DNA of 37,571 bases, taken from NCBI GenBank assembly GCA_020853845.1, contig JADYYD010000137.1, positions 1 through 37,571 on the forward strand, in the 5' to 3' direction. Within the stretch, counting starts at the first letter, position 1. Every line of letters starts with the position of its first letter. Below are positions 8,693-16,990 of the stretch, piece after piece. The DNA is from Candidatus Melainabacteria bacterium (GTDB taxonomy: Bacteria > Cyanobacteriota > Vampirovibrionia > Obscuribacterales > Obscuribacteraceae). The translations under genes and the position numbers were made by a program. Below the pieces are notes generated by a model. The model worked only from the letters and a program-made list of their open reading frames with translations. It was not told the DNA's origin and ran no database searches.

Positions 8693-9715
8693 GTGGAGAA
8701 AAAACCTCAGAGTTCAGGCGGATCCGTGAAAGGTAAAATTTCAAAAGACGAGCTCAAGGACAAGATAAGAGGAGTGATCCTGGCTGCAGCTTGCGGCAAC
8801 TCACTGGGCGGCAGCGCAATCGGATTGAACCATAAAGAGATCCTGGCTACGGCCGGCTCCAGTCTGAGAGATTTCGTGCCCGGGCTGACACGCAGCGTGC
8901 TTCCCGATCATAAGGCAGGCGAGTGGCTGCCCGAATCATATTTAGCAATCGAGCTGGCGGAGTCTTTGGCGGCATCCGGCGGCAAGTACAACCGCGCTGA
9001 TCTAAAAGAAAGGTATGTTTCACTGCTTTCCAATGAACCATTTCTTTCGTCCGGGCCGGGCGCTCAATTGCTCAAAGGATTGAGACGCATGGCTGATGGA
9101 GTGGCGCCTCCCGATAAGAGTGTCGGCGCTCTGCATGTCTCGGCGGCATCGAGATCCTTCCCCTGTGCCTGTTTGCCTGATACGGACGAAGGCACTCGTG
9201 TGGCCGATACCGCCCTGGAACAGGCTTCGCTCACCCATCTGGACAAACGTGTTTATGCAGCCGCCGCAGTCATTGCAGACAGTGTCGGCTTTTTCGTGCG
9301 CGGCAATAAATTAGATACGGAAGAGCAAGTGCGCGAATATGTACGGCGCGAGCATCTTCTGGCGCAAAAAATCGATCCGCGTTTTGCAGAAGCATGGGAC
9401 GATGTGGCGCCGGATCTGGACTATATGAATCCGGCCGATCAATTGCCTTATTCACTTTTGAATATCGGCCATGAAGTCAATGAATTGGTGCCGACAGCCG
9501 TTGGCATCTTCCTTATCTTCAGGCACAATCTCGAGGAAGCCATCTGTAACGCTGCCGTGGCGGGCGGCGAAACGGATACTCTCGGCATTATCGTCGGCGC
9601 GCTTGCCGGCGGTTATCATGGCGCTTCTCAAATTCCTGAACGCTGGCTTTCAAAAATTGCCAATCGCGAAAGATTGGAAGATGTCGCCGAGAAATTGTTC
9701 GATATGTGGCCATAG
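8693..9715 (+). CDS. ADP-ribosylglycohydrolase-fold protein with altered metal site
   Basis: About 340 residues from a GTG start at 8693, chosen because AGAGG lies 7 nt upstream; a TTG 42 nt earlier is also open. The all-helical ADP-ribosylglycohydrolase (DraG/ARH) fold is indicated by KIRGVILAAACGNSLGG at the N-terminus (family form GxxxGxACGDALG) and by GGETDTLGIIVGALAGGYHG near the C-terminus (family form GGDTDT..AGALAGA.YG). DraG/ARH enzymes remove ADP-ribose from proteins or nucleic acids using two metal ions. Here the usual GD is GN (35-36), the DDT motif is replaced by Pro80-Glu81-Ser82, and GGDTDT is GGETDT (291-296). Metal binding is therefore probably changed or lost. It is followed 37 nt downstream by fabG on the same strand. 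Confidence 0.75.
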   Translation: MEKKPQSSGGSVKGKISKDELKDKIRGVILAAACGNSLGGSAIGLNHKEILATAGSSLRDFVPGLTRSVLPDHKAGEWLPESYLAIELAESLAASGGKYNRADLKERYVSLLSNEPFLSSGPGAQLLKGLRRMADGVAPPDKSVGALHVSAASRSFPCACLPDTDEGTRVADTALEQASLTHLDKRVYAAAAVIADSVGFFVRGNKLDTEEQVREYVRREHLLAQKIDPRFAEAWDDVAPDLDYMNPADQLPYSLLNIGHEVNELVPTAVGIFLIFRHNLEEAICNAAVAGGETDTLGIIVGALAGGYHGASQIPERWLSKIANRERLEDVAEKLFDMWP

Positions 9716-9752
9716 TTTTGAATCTGTATTTATAGAAATGGAGGAGTGTTAG

Positions 9753-10526
9753 ATGACGGCTTCAGTCACTCAAAAAGATGGACTCAAAAACATTCTTGCC
9801 GACCGCGTTGCTCTGGTTACGGGCTCCGGTCGCGGTATCGGCAAGGCAATCGCGACAGTTTTAGCGCAGCATGGAGCCAAGATTGTCATCAGCGACATCA
9901 ATGTGGAAACATCGGACGGCACTGCCGAAGAGATGGTCAAAGCAGGTTTTCAGGCTGTGAGCTGCCCGGCCAATGTCACCAATTCTGAAAGCATCGACAA
10001 AATGGTCGAAAGCGCCATGGAGAAATTCGGACAGATTGACATTCTGGTCAATAACGCCGGCATCACGCGCGACAACTTGCTTTTGAAAATGAGCGAAGAG
10101 CATTGGCAAGCGGTAATAGATACCAATCTGACATCCGCATTCAAAGTCACTCAGCCGATTGTCAAAATCATGTCCAAGCAGCGCTACGGACGCATTATCA
10201 ACATCGCGTCCACTACCGGCGTTCACGGCAATTTCGGTCAGTGCAATTACGCAGCGGCCAAGGCCGGCTTGATTGGTTTTACAAAGACGGTCGCCCTTGA
10301 ATACGCCAAGCGCAACATCACTTGTAATGCTGTCGCACCGGGCTTTATCGACACCGATATGACCAAAGCCCTGGGTGAAAAAATCATAAACTCGTTCGTC
10401 GAAAAGATACCGGCCGGTCGCATGGGAACGCCCGATGATATTGCTCGCGCAGTTCTTTTCTTTGCCGGTTTGGGCGACTACGTGACCGGTACGGTCATGG
10501 AAGTCAACGGCGGTTTGTACACGTAA
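9753..10526 (+). CDS. fabG: 3-oxoacyl-ACP reductase FabG
   Basis: A 257-residue classical short-chain dehydrogenase. TGSGRGIG (23-30) binds the NADPH diphosphate, NNAG (100-103) is the structural motif, and Ser153, Tyr166 and Lys170 (YAAAK) form the catalytic set. It ends VNGGLYT, as in FabG, and TRDNLLLKM after NNAG is also FabG-typical. It reduces 3-oxoacyl-ACP in each round of fatty acid elongation. A strong GGAGGAG Shine-Dalgarno lies 6 nt before the ATG. The first 15 residues extend past the usual start. acpP and fabF follow on the same strand, which supports FabG over other SDR roles. Confidence 0.93.
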   Translation: MTASVTQKDGLKNILADRVALVTGSGRGIGKAIATVLAQHGAKIVISDINVETSDGTAEEMVKAGFQAVSCPANVTNSESIDKMVESAMEKFGQIDILVNNAGITRDNLLLKMSEEHWQAVIDTNLTSAFKVTQPIVKIMSKQRYGRIINIASTTGVHGNFGQCNYAAAKAGLIGFTKTVALEYAKRNITCNAVAPGFIDTDMTKALGEKIINSFVEKIPAGRMGTPDDIARAVLFFAGLGDYVTGTVMEVNGGLYT

Positions 10527-10542
10527 ACGAATCTACAAAACT

Positions 10543-10572
10543 GTGACCTCAGGATCGTCTACGTGCTATCCT
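10543..10572 (+). promoter_or_regulatory. Candidate acpP promoter with extended -10
   Basis: GTGACC (10543-10548) is followed after 18 nt by TATCCT (10567-10572), preceded by TGC, giving an extended -10 (TGCTATCCT). A hairpin, GTGCC-CTT-GGCAC (10575-10587), lies about where the transcript would begin. This would give acpP its own transcript with a leader of about 80 nt, consistent with the high ACP level cells need. Confidence 0.45.
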
Positions 10573-10657
10573 AGGTGCCCTTGGCACGCAACCTTTGGTT
10601 GGTCTGCCGGCCAGTGGCGTGTGCGTTTCTATTTGATTTAAGGGGGTTGTAGGACAC

Positions 10658-10897
10658 ATGGAAGAGAAGGAAGCCTTCGAACGAGTCAAGAAGGTTGCTG
10701 TGGCTCAGCTTAACGTCAATGCTGAGGAAGTGACCATGGAAGCGAGCTTCACGAAGGACCTCGGTGCTGATTCCCTCGATACCGTCGAACTCGTAATGGC
10801 TCTGGAAGAAGAATTCGGCATGGAAATTCCAGACGAAGATGCCGAAAAAATCACCACCGTTGGCGAAGCTGTTAAGTACATCGCTCAACACGTGTAA
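10658..10897 (+). CDS. acpP: Acyl carrier protein
   Basis: A 79-residue, highly acidic four-helix protein with the ACP signature [20 protein letters not shown]. Ser39 of DSL carries the 4'-phosphopantetheine arm that holds growing acyl chains. [19 protein letters not shown] is the typical helix III-IV region. An AAGGGGG Shine-Dalgarno precedes the ATG. It lies between fabG and fabF, the standard order of fatty-acid gene clusters, with its own candidate promoter upstream and a hairpin just downstream. Confidence 0.97.
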   Translation: MEEKEAFERVKKVAVAQLNVNAEEVTMEASFTKDLGADSLDTVELVMALEEEFGMEIPDEDAEKITTVGEAVKYIAQHV

Positions 10898-10918
10898 TCG
10901 ACGCTCATTTGGGATCAG

Positions 10919-10940
10919 TCAAATTCGGCACCGGATTTGA
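10919..10940 (+). terminator. Stem-loop after acpP
   Basis: TCAAATTCGG (10919-10928) pairs with CCGGATTTGA (10931-10940) with one G-U wobble, giving about 9 bp and a 4-nt loop, 21 nt after the acpP stop. No U-tract follows, so it may be a processing or 3'-end-stabilising hairpin rather than an intrinsic terminator. Confidence 0.4.
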
Positions 10941-11000
10941 TGGCGCGGGCTGGGACGTAGTCCTCGGCTTAGACTGTCATTCTGCCGTTTGACAACTTTG

Positions 11001-11006
11001 TATAAT
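11001..11006 (+). promoter_or_regulatory. Perfect -10 box just upstream of fabF
   Basis: TATAAT lies 11 nt upstream of the fabF ATG (11018). No convincing -35 is found 16-18 nt upstream. A transcript from this box would start at about 11012-11014, leaving almost no leader, in line with the absence of a Shine-Dalgarno before fabF. Confidence 0.3.
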
Positions 11007-11017
11007 TTGTTTTGAGC

Positions 11018-12274
11018 ATGACTAAAGAACGAGTGGTTGTAACAGGCATCGGTCCCGTTTGCGCCGTTGGCATTGGCAAGGACGCATTCTGGGATGGAAT
11101 TGTCAACGGGCGCTCAGGTGTAAAACCTGTGACGCGCATTCCTGAAAAGCTGCAGGGTCCCTGCCGAATCGCGGCAGAGATGGATGACTTCGATGCTACG
11201 AAGTATATGGATCCAAAGCAAATCCGCCGCACCGATCGATTCATTCAGTATGCGGTCGCAGCGGCCAGATTAGCTGTGGAAGACGCCAAGCTCGATATGA
11301 GCAAGGAAGATCCGGAGCGTGTTGGAGTCGCTATCGGCTCTGCGGCAGGCGGTCTGCAAGCTCAAGAAGATCAAATTCGCATCCTGCATGAAAAAGGGCC
11401 GGATCGCGTTTCTCCCTTCACCGTTCCCATGTTCATCGTCAACATGCCGGCCGGCTGGGTTTCCATTCTCCACGGCGCCAAAGGTCCGAATATCTGCGAT
11501 GTCACAGCCTGTGCTACTTCATCGCACACGTTGGGCGATGCCTTCAGGATAATCGAGCGCGGCGATGCCGACGTTATGTTTGCCGGCGGCACGGAAGCGC
11601 CGATTACACCGCTTTCATTAGCCGGTTTTGCGGCGGCAAGAACATTGTCCTTGCGCAATGACGAGCCGCAAAGGGCCTCGAGACCATTCGACAAGGAGAG
11701 AAACGGCTTTGTAATGGGCGAGGGCGCTGCCGTTCTCATTCTTGAGAGTTTGACTCATGCCAAAGCCAGAGGCGCTCACATCTACGCCGAGATAGCCGGA
11801 TACGGCTTGACCGCGGATGCTCACGATATCGTCCAGCCCTGCGGCGACGGCGATGGCGCCATGCGCGCCATGCAGATGGCTCTCAAACAAGCAAATGTAA
11901 ATCCGGCTGAAGTAAATTACATTAATGCCCACGGCACTTCGACGCCGCTTGGTGACAAGGCCGAAACCACCGCCGTCAAACGTGTCTTCGGCGAGCATGC
12001 CACCAAGGGCGGTGTAGTAATATCCTCCAGCAAATCGATGACCGGACATCTTCTAGGCGCTGCCGGAGCCATTGAGGCAGCCGTTTGCTGTCTGGCGATC
12101 GAGCATTCGACAATTCCGCCCACTATCAATTTGGACAATCCCGATCCGGACTGCGATCTGGATTATTGCCCGAATACGGCGCGTAAGAATTCACCAATAA
12201 ATGTCGCTCTCTCCAATAGTTTCGGCTTTGGCGGTCATAACGCAAGCCTTCTTTTCAAGAAGGTTACGGGTTAA
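11018..12274 (+). CDS. fabF: Beta-ketoacyl-ACP synthase II FabF
   Basis: About 418 residues. This condensing enzyme elongates acyl-ACP with malonyl-ACP. It starts TKERVVVTGIGPV, the usual KAS II opening. The Cys-His-His triad is present: Cys in DVTACATSS, His in NAHGTSTPLGD and His in SKSMTGHLLGAAG; GFGGHNASLLF closes the protein as in FabF. The ATG at 11018 is preferred over a TTG two codons earlier; neither has a clear ribosome-binding site. It is third in the fabG-acpP-fabF group, with a 120-nt gap after acpP. Confidence 0.95.
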   Translation: MTKERVVVTGIGPVCAVGIGKDAFWDGIVNGRSGVKPVTRIPEKLQGPCRIAAEMDDFDATKYMDPKQIRRTDRFIQYAVAAARLAVEDAKLDMSKEDPERVGVAIGSAAGGLQAQEDQIRILHEKGPDRVSPFTVPMFIVNMPAGWVSILHGAKGPNICDVTACATSSHTLGDAFRIIERGDADVMFAGGTEAPITPLSLAGFAAARTLSLRNDEPQRASRPFDKERNGFVMGEGAAVLILESLTHAKARGAHIYAEIAGYGLTADAHDIVQPCGDGDGAMRAMQMALKQANVNPAEVNYINAHGTSTPLGDKAETTAVKRVFGEHATKGGVVISSSKSMTGHLLGAAGAIEAAVCCLAIEHSTIPPTINLDNPDPDCDLDYCPNTARKNSPINVALSNSFGFGGHNASLLFKKVTG

Positions 12275-12352
12275 AATCTAGAGCTTGGTGCCGCGGCCCG
12301 GACGGAAAACTTTTCCCGGGGCGAAACGCGCGGCAATTTGGAGAGTGGCTTA

Positions 12353-13864
12353 ATGAGCGAGCTTGTCGGCAAATCGATAAGTGAATTGAAGAAGCTTCTG
12401 GCGGGAAAAACTGTCTCTGCAAAGGAGATACTGACCGCTCATCTGGCGCATGTCGGCAGGCAGGACGGCGACATTAAAGCGTTCACATGCTTGACTGAAG
12501 AACGGGCCCTGAAGCAAGCCGCCCGCATAGACGAAAAGATCGCTCGCGGTGAAGAGCTCCCTGCTCTTGCCGGTATACCGGTGGCGATCAAAGACAATAT
12601 TTGCGTTGCCGATTATCCGACGACCTGTTCCAGCAAAATTCTCGAGACATTCGTAGCGCCGTATGAAGCTACGGTCATTGAAAAGCTCGATGTTGCCGGG
12701 GCGCTTTTCATCGGCAAAACCAATATGGACGAATTCGCCATGGGTTCTTCCACTGAAAATTCCGCTTTCAAAAAAACAGCTAATCCATGGGATTTGACTC
12801 GGGTGCCGGGCGGCAGCTCGGGCGGCTCGACTGCGGCTGTGGCGTCGGGAATGGCTGTGATTGCACTGGGCTCCGATACGGGCGGCTCGATCAGGCAGCC
12901 GGCTTCTTTTTGCGGCGTCAGCGGCATGAAGCCGACTTATGGGATGGTTTCTCGCTTCGGACTGGTCGCTTTTGCATCTTCGCTCGATCAAATCGGCCCC
13001 CTGGCGCGCAGTGTAGAAGACACAGCAATTGCTCTTTCCGTGATTTCCGGCCACGACAAAAAAGATTCGACTTCCATACCCGAGCCTTTCAAAGCCCAGG
13101 GACCTCGATTCGAAGATGCGCTTGCCCTCAGCCCGGACAAGCTCATGAATGGACTGCGCGTCGGTGTGATTTCGGAACTGGTAGGTGAAGGCATCGAACC
13201 AGAGGTCGTCGCCTCTATCCGGTCGGCGGCTTCAGTTTTAAAGAGTCTCGGCGCTGAGGTGATTGATGTATCGCTGCCCAATTCGAAATTTGCGCTGCCC
13301 GTTTATTACCTGATAGCGACTGCCGAGGCGTCCGCCAATCTGGCTCGTTACGACGGCGTCAAATACGGCTTGCGCGTTAAGGACGGTGCCGCTCAAGATT
13401 CGCTTTTGCAGATGTACACATCAACAAGAGCGCGCGGTTTCGGTTCGGAGGTGAAACTCCGGATTATGCTCGGCACTTATGCCTTGAGCTCCGGCTATTA
13501 CGACGCCTATTACAAGAAAGCGCAGCAAGTGAGGCGTTTGATCAAAGATGATTTCGACAGAGTATTCGAAACTTGCGACGTGCTTATTTCACCGACATCA
13601 CCGACGGTGGCGTTTAAAATCGGTGAGAAAACTGATGATCCGTTGAGCATGTACCTTTCGGACATAGCTACTATTCCCGCTAACCTGGCGGGTCTTCCCG
13701 GTATCTCGATTCCGGCCGGATTGGGCAAAGATAAAATGCCTATCGGGTTGCAGATTTTAGGCAATGCTTTGAGTGACGAAATTGTGCTCAAAGTTGCCCA
13801 GGCGTTTCAGAAGTCCACAGATTTTCACAATCGGCAGTGTCCTGGTTTGGCTGCAGTCGGCTGA
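12353..13864 (+). CDS. gatA: Glutamyl-tRNA(Gln) amidotransferase subunit A
   Basis: A 503-residue amidase-signature enzyme. GatA releases ammonia from glutamine, and the GatCAB complex uses it to turn Glu-tRNA(Gln) into Gln-tRNA(Gln). The triad is visible: Lys80 (VAIKDN), Ser155 (GGSSGGS) and nucleophile Ser179 ([11 protein letters not shown]). Other GatA marks are [17 protein letters not shown] and [11 protein letters not shown]. The ATG at 12353 is preferred over a TTG 15 nt earlier because [16 protein letters not shown] is the family start and GGAG precedes it. gatB and gatC are not in the window, as is common when the subunits are scattered. A bulged CCCG/GGAA-TTCC/CGGG hairpin (12297-12320) lies between fabF and gatA. 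Confidence 0.95.
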   Translation: MSELVGKSISELKKLLAGKTVSAKEILTAHLAHVGRQDGDIKAFTCLTEERALKQAARIDEKIARGEELPALAGIPVAIKDNICVADYPTTCSSKILETFVAPYEATVIEKLDVAGALFIGKTNMDEFAMGSSTENSAFKKTANPWDLTRVPGGSSGGSTAAVASGMAVIALGSDTGGSIRQPASFCGVSGMKPTYGMVSRFGLVAFASSLDQIGPLARSVEDTAIALSVISGHDKKDSTSIPEPFKAQGPRFEDALALSPDKLMNGLRVGVISELVGEGIEPEVVASIRSAASVLKSLGAEVIDVSLPNSKFALPVYYLIATAEASANLARYDGVKYGLRVKDGAAQDSLLQMYTSTRARGFGSEVKLRIMLGTYALSSGYYDAYYKKAQQVRRLIKDDFDRVFETCDVLISPTSPTVAFKIGEKTDDPLSMYLSDIATIPANLAGLPGISIPAGLGKDKMPIGLQILGNALSDEIVLKVAQAFQKSTDFHNRQCPGLAAVG

Positions 13865-13891
13865 ACAAGAAACCTCAAGGAGTATCCCGTA

Positions 13892-14401
13892 ATGCAAGCG
13901 AATAATTGCAGTTCCAATCGGCAATACAAGAGAAACCGCATTTTCTTCGGTTTGCTGACGGCGATTATGGCGTCAGGGTTGATGGACGCGGGGCCGGTGA
14001 TGGCAGGACCGAATGACTTTTTCGGCTCGACGATGCCGGCAGGTCAGATGCCCGATCCGCACGGCACCTCCACCGATAATTTTTCGATGCCCACCAATGC
14101 AAAAGGTGTGCAAGCGGCCGGACAAGAGATGATGAACAATGCGCCGCCCGCCGACTACACCGAAGATGAAAAACGCATGCAGAAGAAGTATAAAGCGAGC
14201 GTCAGTCACGCGCGCGGCTTGATTGCCAAAGGCGACAAAATGATGAAGTCTCCGGTCGAGAAGGAAAGCAAGAAAGGCCGCATTCTCAAGGAAATCGGCG
14301 AAAAACGGCTGGCTGAGTTGGAAGCGAACAATCCAATTCCGCACGAAAACAGGTTGCCCGACACAGATAAATTCAAAGAGAAAAAGGCGGTTTCTGAATG
14401 A
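13892..14401 (+). CDS. Small exported protein of unknown function
   Basis: A 169-residue protein I do not recognise. It has a basic start and a hydrophobic segment (about residues 17-36, [15 protein letters not shown]) ending in PVMA-GP, a likely signal peptidase I site. The mature part is hydrophilic. Its first half is rich in Pro, Gly, Asn and Met ([20 protein letters not shown]); the second is charged and probably helical ([32 protein letters not shown]). An AAGGAG Shine-Dalgarno precedes the ATG. It lies 27 nt after gatA, and its stop overlaps the cysK start (ATGA), so the two are translationally coupled. Confidence 0.75.
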   Translation: MQANNCSSNRQYKRNRIFFGLLTAIMASGLMDAGPVMAGPNDFFGSTMPAGQMPDPHGTSTDNFSMPTNAKGVQAAGQEMMNNAPPADYTEDEKRMQKKYKASVSHARGLIAKGDKMMKSPVEKESKKGRILKEIGEKRLAELEANNPIPHENRLPDTDKFKEKKAVSE

Positions 14402-15396
14402 CGGCACAGACATCGAATCAAGTTGCAAGATCGAACGGGATCGCAAGCGACATCACTCGCATTGTCGGTCACACACCCATGGTCAGGCTGAACAAATTGA
14501 CCCGCGGTCTGGAAGCGGAAGTGGTGGTCAAACTGGAGTCCTTGAATCCATTGGGTTCGGTCAAAGATCGGATCGGTGTCTCGATGGTAAACGAAGCTGA
14601 GAAGGCGGGTGTGATCTCGCCCGGCAGCACGACTCTTGTCGAGCCGACCAGCGGCAACACCGGTATCGCGCTGGCGTTTGTCGCGGCTGCACGCGGATAC
14701 AAGCTGATTTTGACGATGCCGGATACGATGTCTTTAGAACGCAGAAAATTGCTTGCTGCTCTGGGGGCGGAACTTGTTCTGACTCCCGGTGCCGACGGAA
14801 TGCGTGGGGCGATCAGCAAAGCGGACGAATTGGTTTCCAAAACCACGAATGCGTACATGCTGCAGCAATTTCAAAATCCTGCCAATCCGAAAGTGCATAA
14901 AGAAACGACGGCAGAGGAAATCTGGAAGGCGACTGACGGAAACATAGACATCTTTGTCTCGGCGGTTGGAACGGGCGGTACCATCACCGGTGTCGGTCAG
15001 GTTTTGAAAGAACGCAAACCGAGCGTAAAAGTAGTGGCTATAGAGCCATCGGACAGCCCGGTCATTACTCAAACTCTCGCCGGTCAACCTGTAAAACCCG
15101 GCCCGCATAAAATTCAAGGAATCGGTGCGGGATTTATTCCGCAAATTTTGGATCTCAGCGTCATTGATGAAGTGTTTCGAGTGACAAATGAACAGGCACT
15201 CGAATTCGGGCGCAAACTCTCCAGTGAAGAAGGAATTCTTGCCGGAATCAGCAGCGGCGCCAATGTATTCGCGGCTTTGGAAATCGCTTCGCGTCCGGAG
15301 AATAAAGGCAAACGCATCGTCACAGTCGTGTGCAGCACGGGCGAAAGATATCTCTCGACATTACTCTTCCAGGACATTCTAGGTGGAGCCGGATAG
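14398..15396 (+). CDS. cysK: Cysteine synthase A (O-acetylserine sulfhydrylase)
   Basis: A 332-residue PLP enzyme that makes cysteine from O-acetylserine and sulfide. GHTPMVRL opens the fold, Lys56 in GSVKDR binds [15 protein letters not shown] is the substrate loop, [10 protein letters not shown] holds the PLP phosphate, and [10 protein letters not shown] is typical of CysK rather than cystathionine beta-synthase. No CBS domains follow. The start overlaps the stop of the preceding exported-protein gene by 4 nt (ATGA), and the 3' end overlaps the next gene by 14 nt, so the three are likely one operon with gatA upstream. Confidence 0.95.
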   Translation: MTAQTSNQVARSNGIASDITRIVGHTPMVRLNKLTRGLEAEVVVKLESLNPLGSVKDRIGVSMVNEAEKAGVISPGSTTLVEPTSGNTGIALAFVAAARGYKLILTMPDTMSLERRKLLAALGAELVLTPGADGMRGAISKADELVSKTTNAYMLQQFQNPANPKVHKETTAEEIWKATDGNIDIFVSAVGTGGTITGVGQVLKERKPSVKVVAIEPSDSPVITQTLAGQPVKPGPHKIQGIGAGFIPQILDLSVIDEVFRVTNEQALEFGRKLSSEEGILAGISSGANVFAALEIASRPENKGKRIVTVVCSTGERYLSTLLFQDILGGAG

Positions 15397-16540
15397 GAGT
15401 GGCAAAGGCAGGTTTGTCATTGCTCTGGCGATATTTTTCGTCATCGCTGTCACAATTCCTTTGCTTGCTAATGTTCTGCCGGACCACACACGCACCCTGG
15501 CAAATGCGCCGGAGATTCTATCCCGCACGTACATAACCAGGGTCGTAAATTACGCTGTTTCCGGCAAGAAAGCGGATATGGTTGTTGCCGGCTCTTCTCT
15601 TGTGGTCTTTCCGCATGTTTTGACGGATGGCTATTACGAGAAGGTGCCAGTGCCGGTGCCTGATCCCATCGAGTATGCGGACTTCCTCAGAAACTACGTG
15701 GAGATGGCTTTCCTCAAGCGCTTATTGGCAGAGAGTGGCGATACGAAGAATGGCGATAAAAAAGTTGTTGACAGCTCTTCCGTTGTCGACCTTGGCGTGC
15801 CTTCATTGATGTTGTCCGATTGCGAGTTGTTATTCGAAAAACTGCAAAGCAACAATGCAATGCCCAAAACCGCGGTGCTCCTGCTGGCGCCTCGTGACTT
15901 CATGGACAATACCGTGGCAGTCGATCGAAATCTCTTCTTGCACGAAATAAACGGTCGAATTACTGCCTCGGAACTGTTTTCTTCCAAGAGTTATGGCAAT
16001 TTTTTCGGCAAACTTTTTGCGGCGGCTGATTACGGTGTTAATGAAACAGCGCGGCAATTTCGCACCGGCTGGCAGCGCGTCATTTTGGGCGTCAAACGAT
16101 GGGGACGAAAGCGGAAGAAAGAAATGGTCACGCCGGATCGCGAACTGGCACTGCGCTACTTTTATTTTGGCAACGGGAAATTACCTGACCTGGACGTCTA
16201 CAAGACGCGGTACAACCCGCCTAATCGGGAAAGAATAAACGAACAACTTGCGGCAATGAGTCGATTGCTGGATATGCTGAAAGCAAATTCAGTGAACACA
16301 ACAGTCGTATTGATGCCCTTGACTCGAGAGAATTTCGCATTGATAGATGACCAGGCGAAATTTCAAATTTTTACCGGGATGGCTCGTGAATGCGAGAAAA
16401 GAGCTGTGCGGTATATTGTTGCACCGAACTTAGATTCTTACGAAAGAGGCGATTTTCTCGACTCAGTGCATTTGAATGCTCCAGGCGGCAACAAGTTTTT
16501 TCGCCGCCTGGCCAAAGTATTGAGTGAGCCTCAGCAATAG
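15383..16540 (+). CDS. Membrane-anchored SGNH-hydrolase-like protein
   Basis: 385 residues from a GTG that lies inside the end of cysK. One N-terminal membrane helix (about residues 11-31, [21 protein letters not shown]) places the rest outside the cytoplasm. [11 protein letters not shown] (67-77) resembles the nucleophile block (GxSx) of SGNH/GDSL enzymes, [10 protein letters not shown] looks like a second block, and Asp360-Ser-Val-His363 ([14 protein letters not shown]) matches the C-terminal DxxH block. The single-helix plus SGNH layout recalls DltD and AlgJ/AlgX-type proteins, which move or remove acyl groups on cell-surface polymers. No MBOAT partner is visible here. The family call is inference from these motifs. 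Confidence 0.6.
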   Translation: MEPDRSGKGRFVIALAIFFVIAVTIPLLANVLPDHTRTLANAPEILSRTYITRVVNYAVSGKKADMVVAGSSLVVFPHVLTDGYYEKVPVPVPDPIEYADFLRNYVEMAFLKRLLAESGDTKNGDKKVVDSSSVVDLGVPSLMLSDCELLFEKLQSNNAMPKTAVLLLAPRDFMDNTVAVDRNLFLHEINGRITASELFSSKSYGNFFGKLFAAADYGVNETARQFRTGWQRVILGVKRWGRKRKKEMVTPDRELALRYFYFGNGKLPDLDVYKTRYNPPNRERINEQLAAMSRLLDMLKANSVNTTVVLMPLTRENFALIDDQAKFQIFTGMARECEKRAVRYIVAPNLDSYERGDFLDSVHLNAPGGNKFFRRLAKVLSEPQQ

Positions 16541-16664
16541 AAACACCGATGGTGGCGGCGTCTTGCAATTTTTTTGAAGCAGGGTGAGCCTCTGAAAATG
16601 CATCTTCACACCACCAAGTATTTTCCTGGGAATTCACTTGTTAGTGCAATGGCGAAAACCAGGC

Positions 16665-16695
16665 GCCTGTCACAATTTTGTATTTTGTGCCAGGC
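16665..16695. repeat. Imperfect stem-loop in AT-richer intergenic island
   Basis: GCCTGTCACAA (16665-16675) pairs with TTGTGCCAGGC (16685-16695) with a single mismatch around a 9-nt loop. It lies in the 450-nt gap 16541-16990. That gap has no coding-looking ORF but holds this hairpin, a T7 run at 16569-16575, a 28-bp palindrome and T-rich tandem repeats. Confidence 0.5.
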
Positions 16696-16756
16696 TGAGC
16701 AAACAGGATGATATGACGAAATCCAGAATTTATGGGCGATACGGGATGTCGTGTAG

Positions 16757-16784
16757 ACAATTGAATTCCCAGGAATTCAATTGT
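16757..16784. repeat. 28-bp near-perfect palindrome
   Basis: ACAATTGAATTCC (16757-16769) is followed by CA and its exact reverse complement GGAATTCAATTGT (16772-16784). A 13-bp perfect inverted repeat with a 2-bp centre suits a dimeric DNA-binding protein. It lies about 200 nt upstream of the AbiEi-like gene, whose product could be the binder. Confidence 0.7.
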
Positions 16785-16840
16785 GTGTGCCGTGAGTTCT
16801 TTTTGATTGGTTGCGCCGGTCAAATTGAATAATTTGGCGC

Positions 16841-16894
16841 GCGCCTGACTTTTTTTGAGCGCCTGACTTTTTTTGCGCATCTGACTTTTTTTTA
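16841..16894 (+). repeat. Three 18-bp tandem repeats with T-tracts
   Basis: Three consecutive 18-bp units start at 16841, 16859 and 16877. Each has GCGC(C/A).. leading to CTGAC at an exact 18-bp period (16845, 16863, 16881) and a run of 7, 7 and 8 T. A degenerate fourth unit (GCATGCTTGAACTTTTT) follows at 16896. The array ends about 75 nt before the AbiEi-like gene. Confidence 0.75.
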
Positions 16895-16990
16895 CGCATG
16901 CTTGAACTTTTTACTCGGCAAACTCGTCTACTAGAACAGCCGAAAAATGCAAAGTTTGCTTTTGAACCTTTAGAGTAAGGAGGTTAGCCG

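Noticed and set aside
10989-11006. TTGACA followed by TATAAT before fabF as a full promoter
   Set aside because: The boxes are only 6 nt apart instead of about 17, so they cannot work as a pair; only the -10 is kept as a weak candidate.
15383-15396. Frameshift joining cysK and the SGNH-like gene
   Set aside because: cysK has normal length and ends properly; the next gene has its own membrane helix and start, so this is a simple overlap.
16638-16832. Short ORF in the AT-richer gap
   Set aside because: It covers the hairpin and palindrome, has no ribosome-binding site and the protein looks random.
16841-16914. CRISPR array
   Set aside because: The repeats are 18 bp in direct tandem with no spacers, and no cas genes are present.
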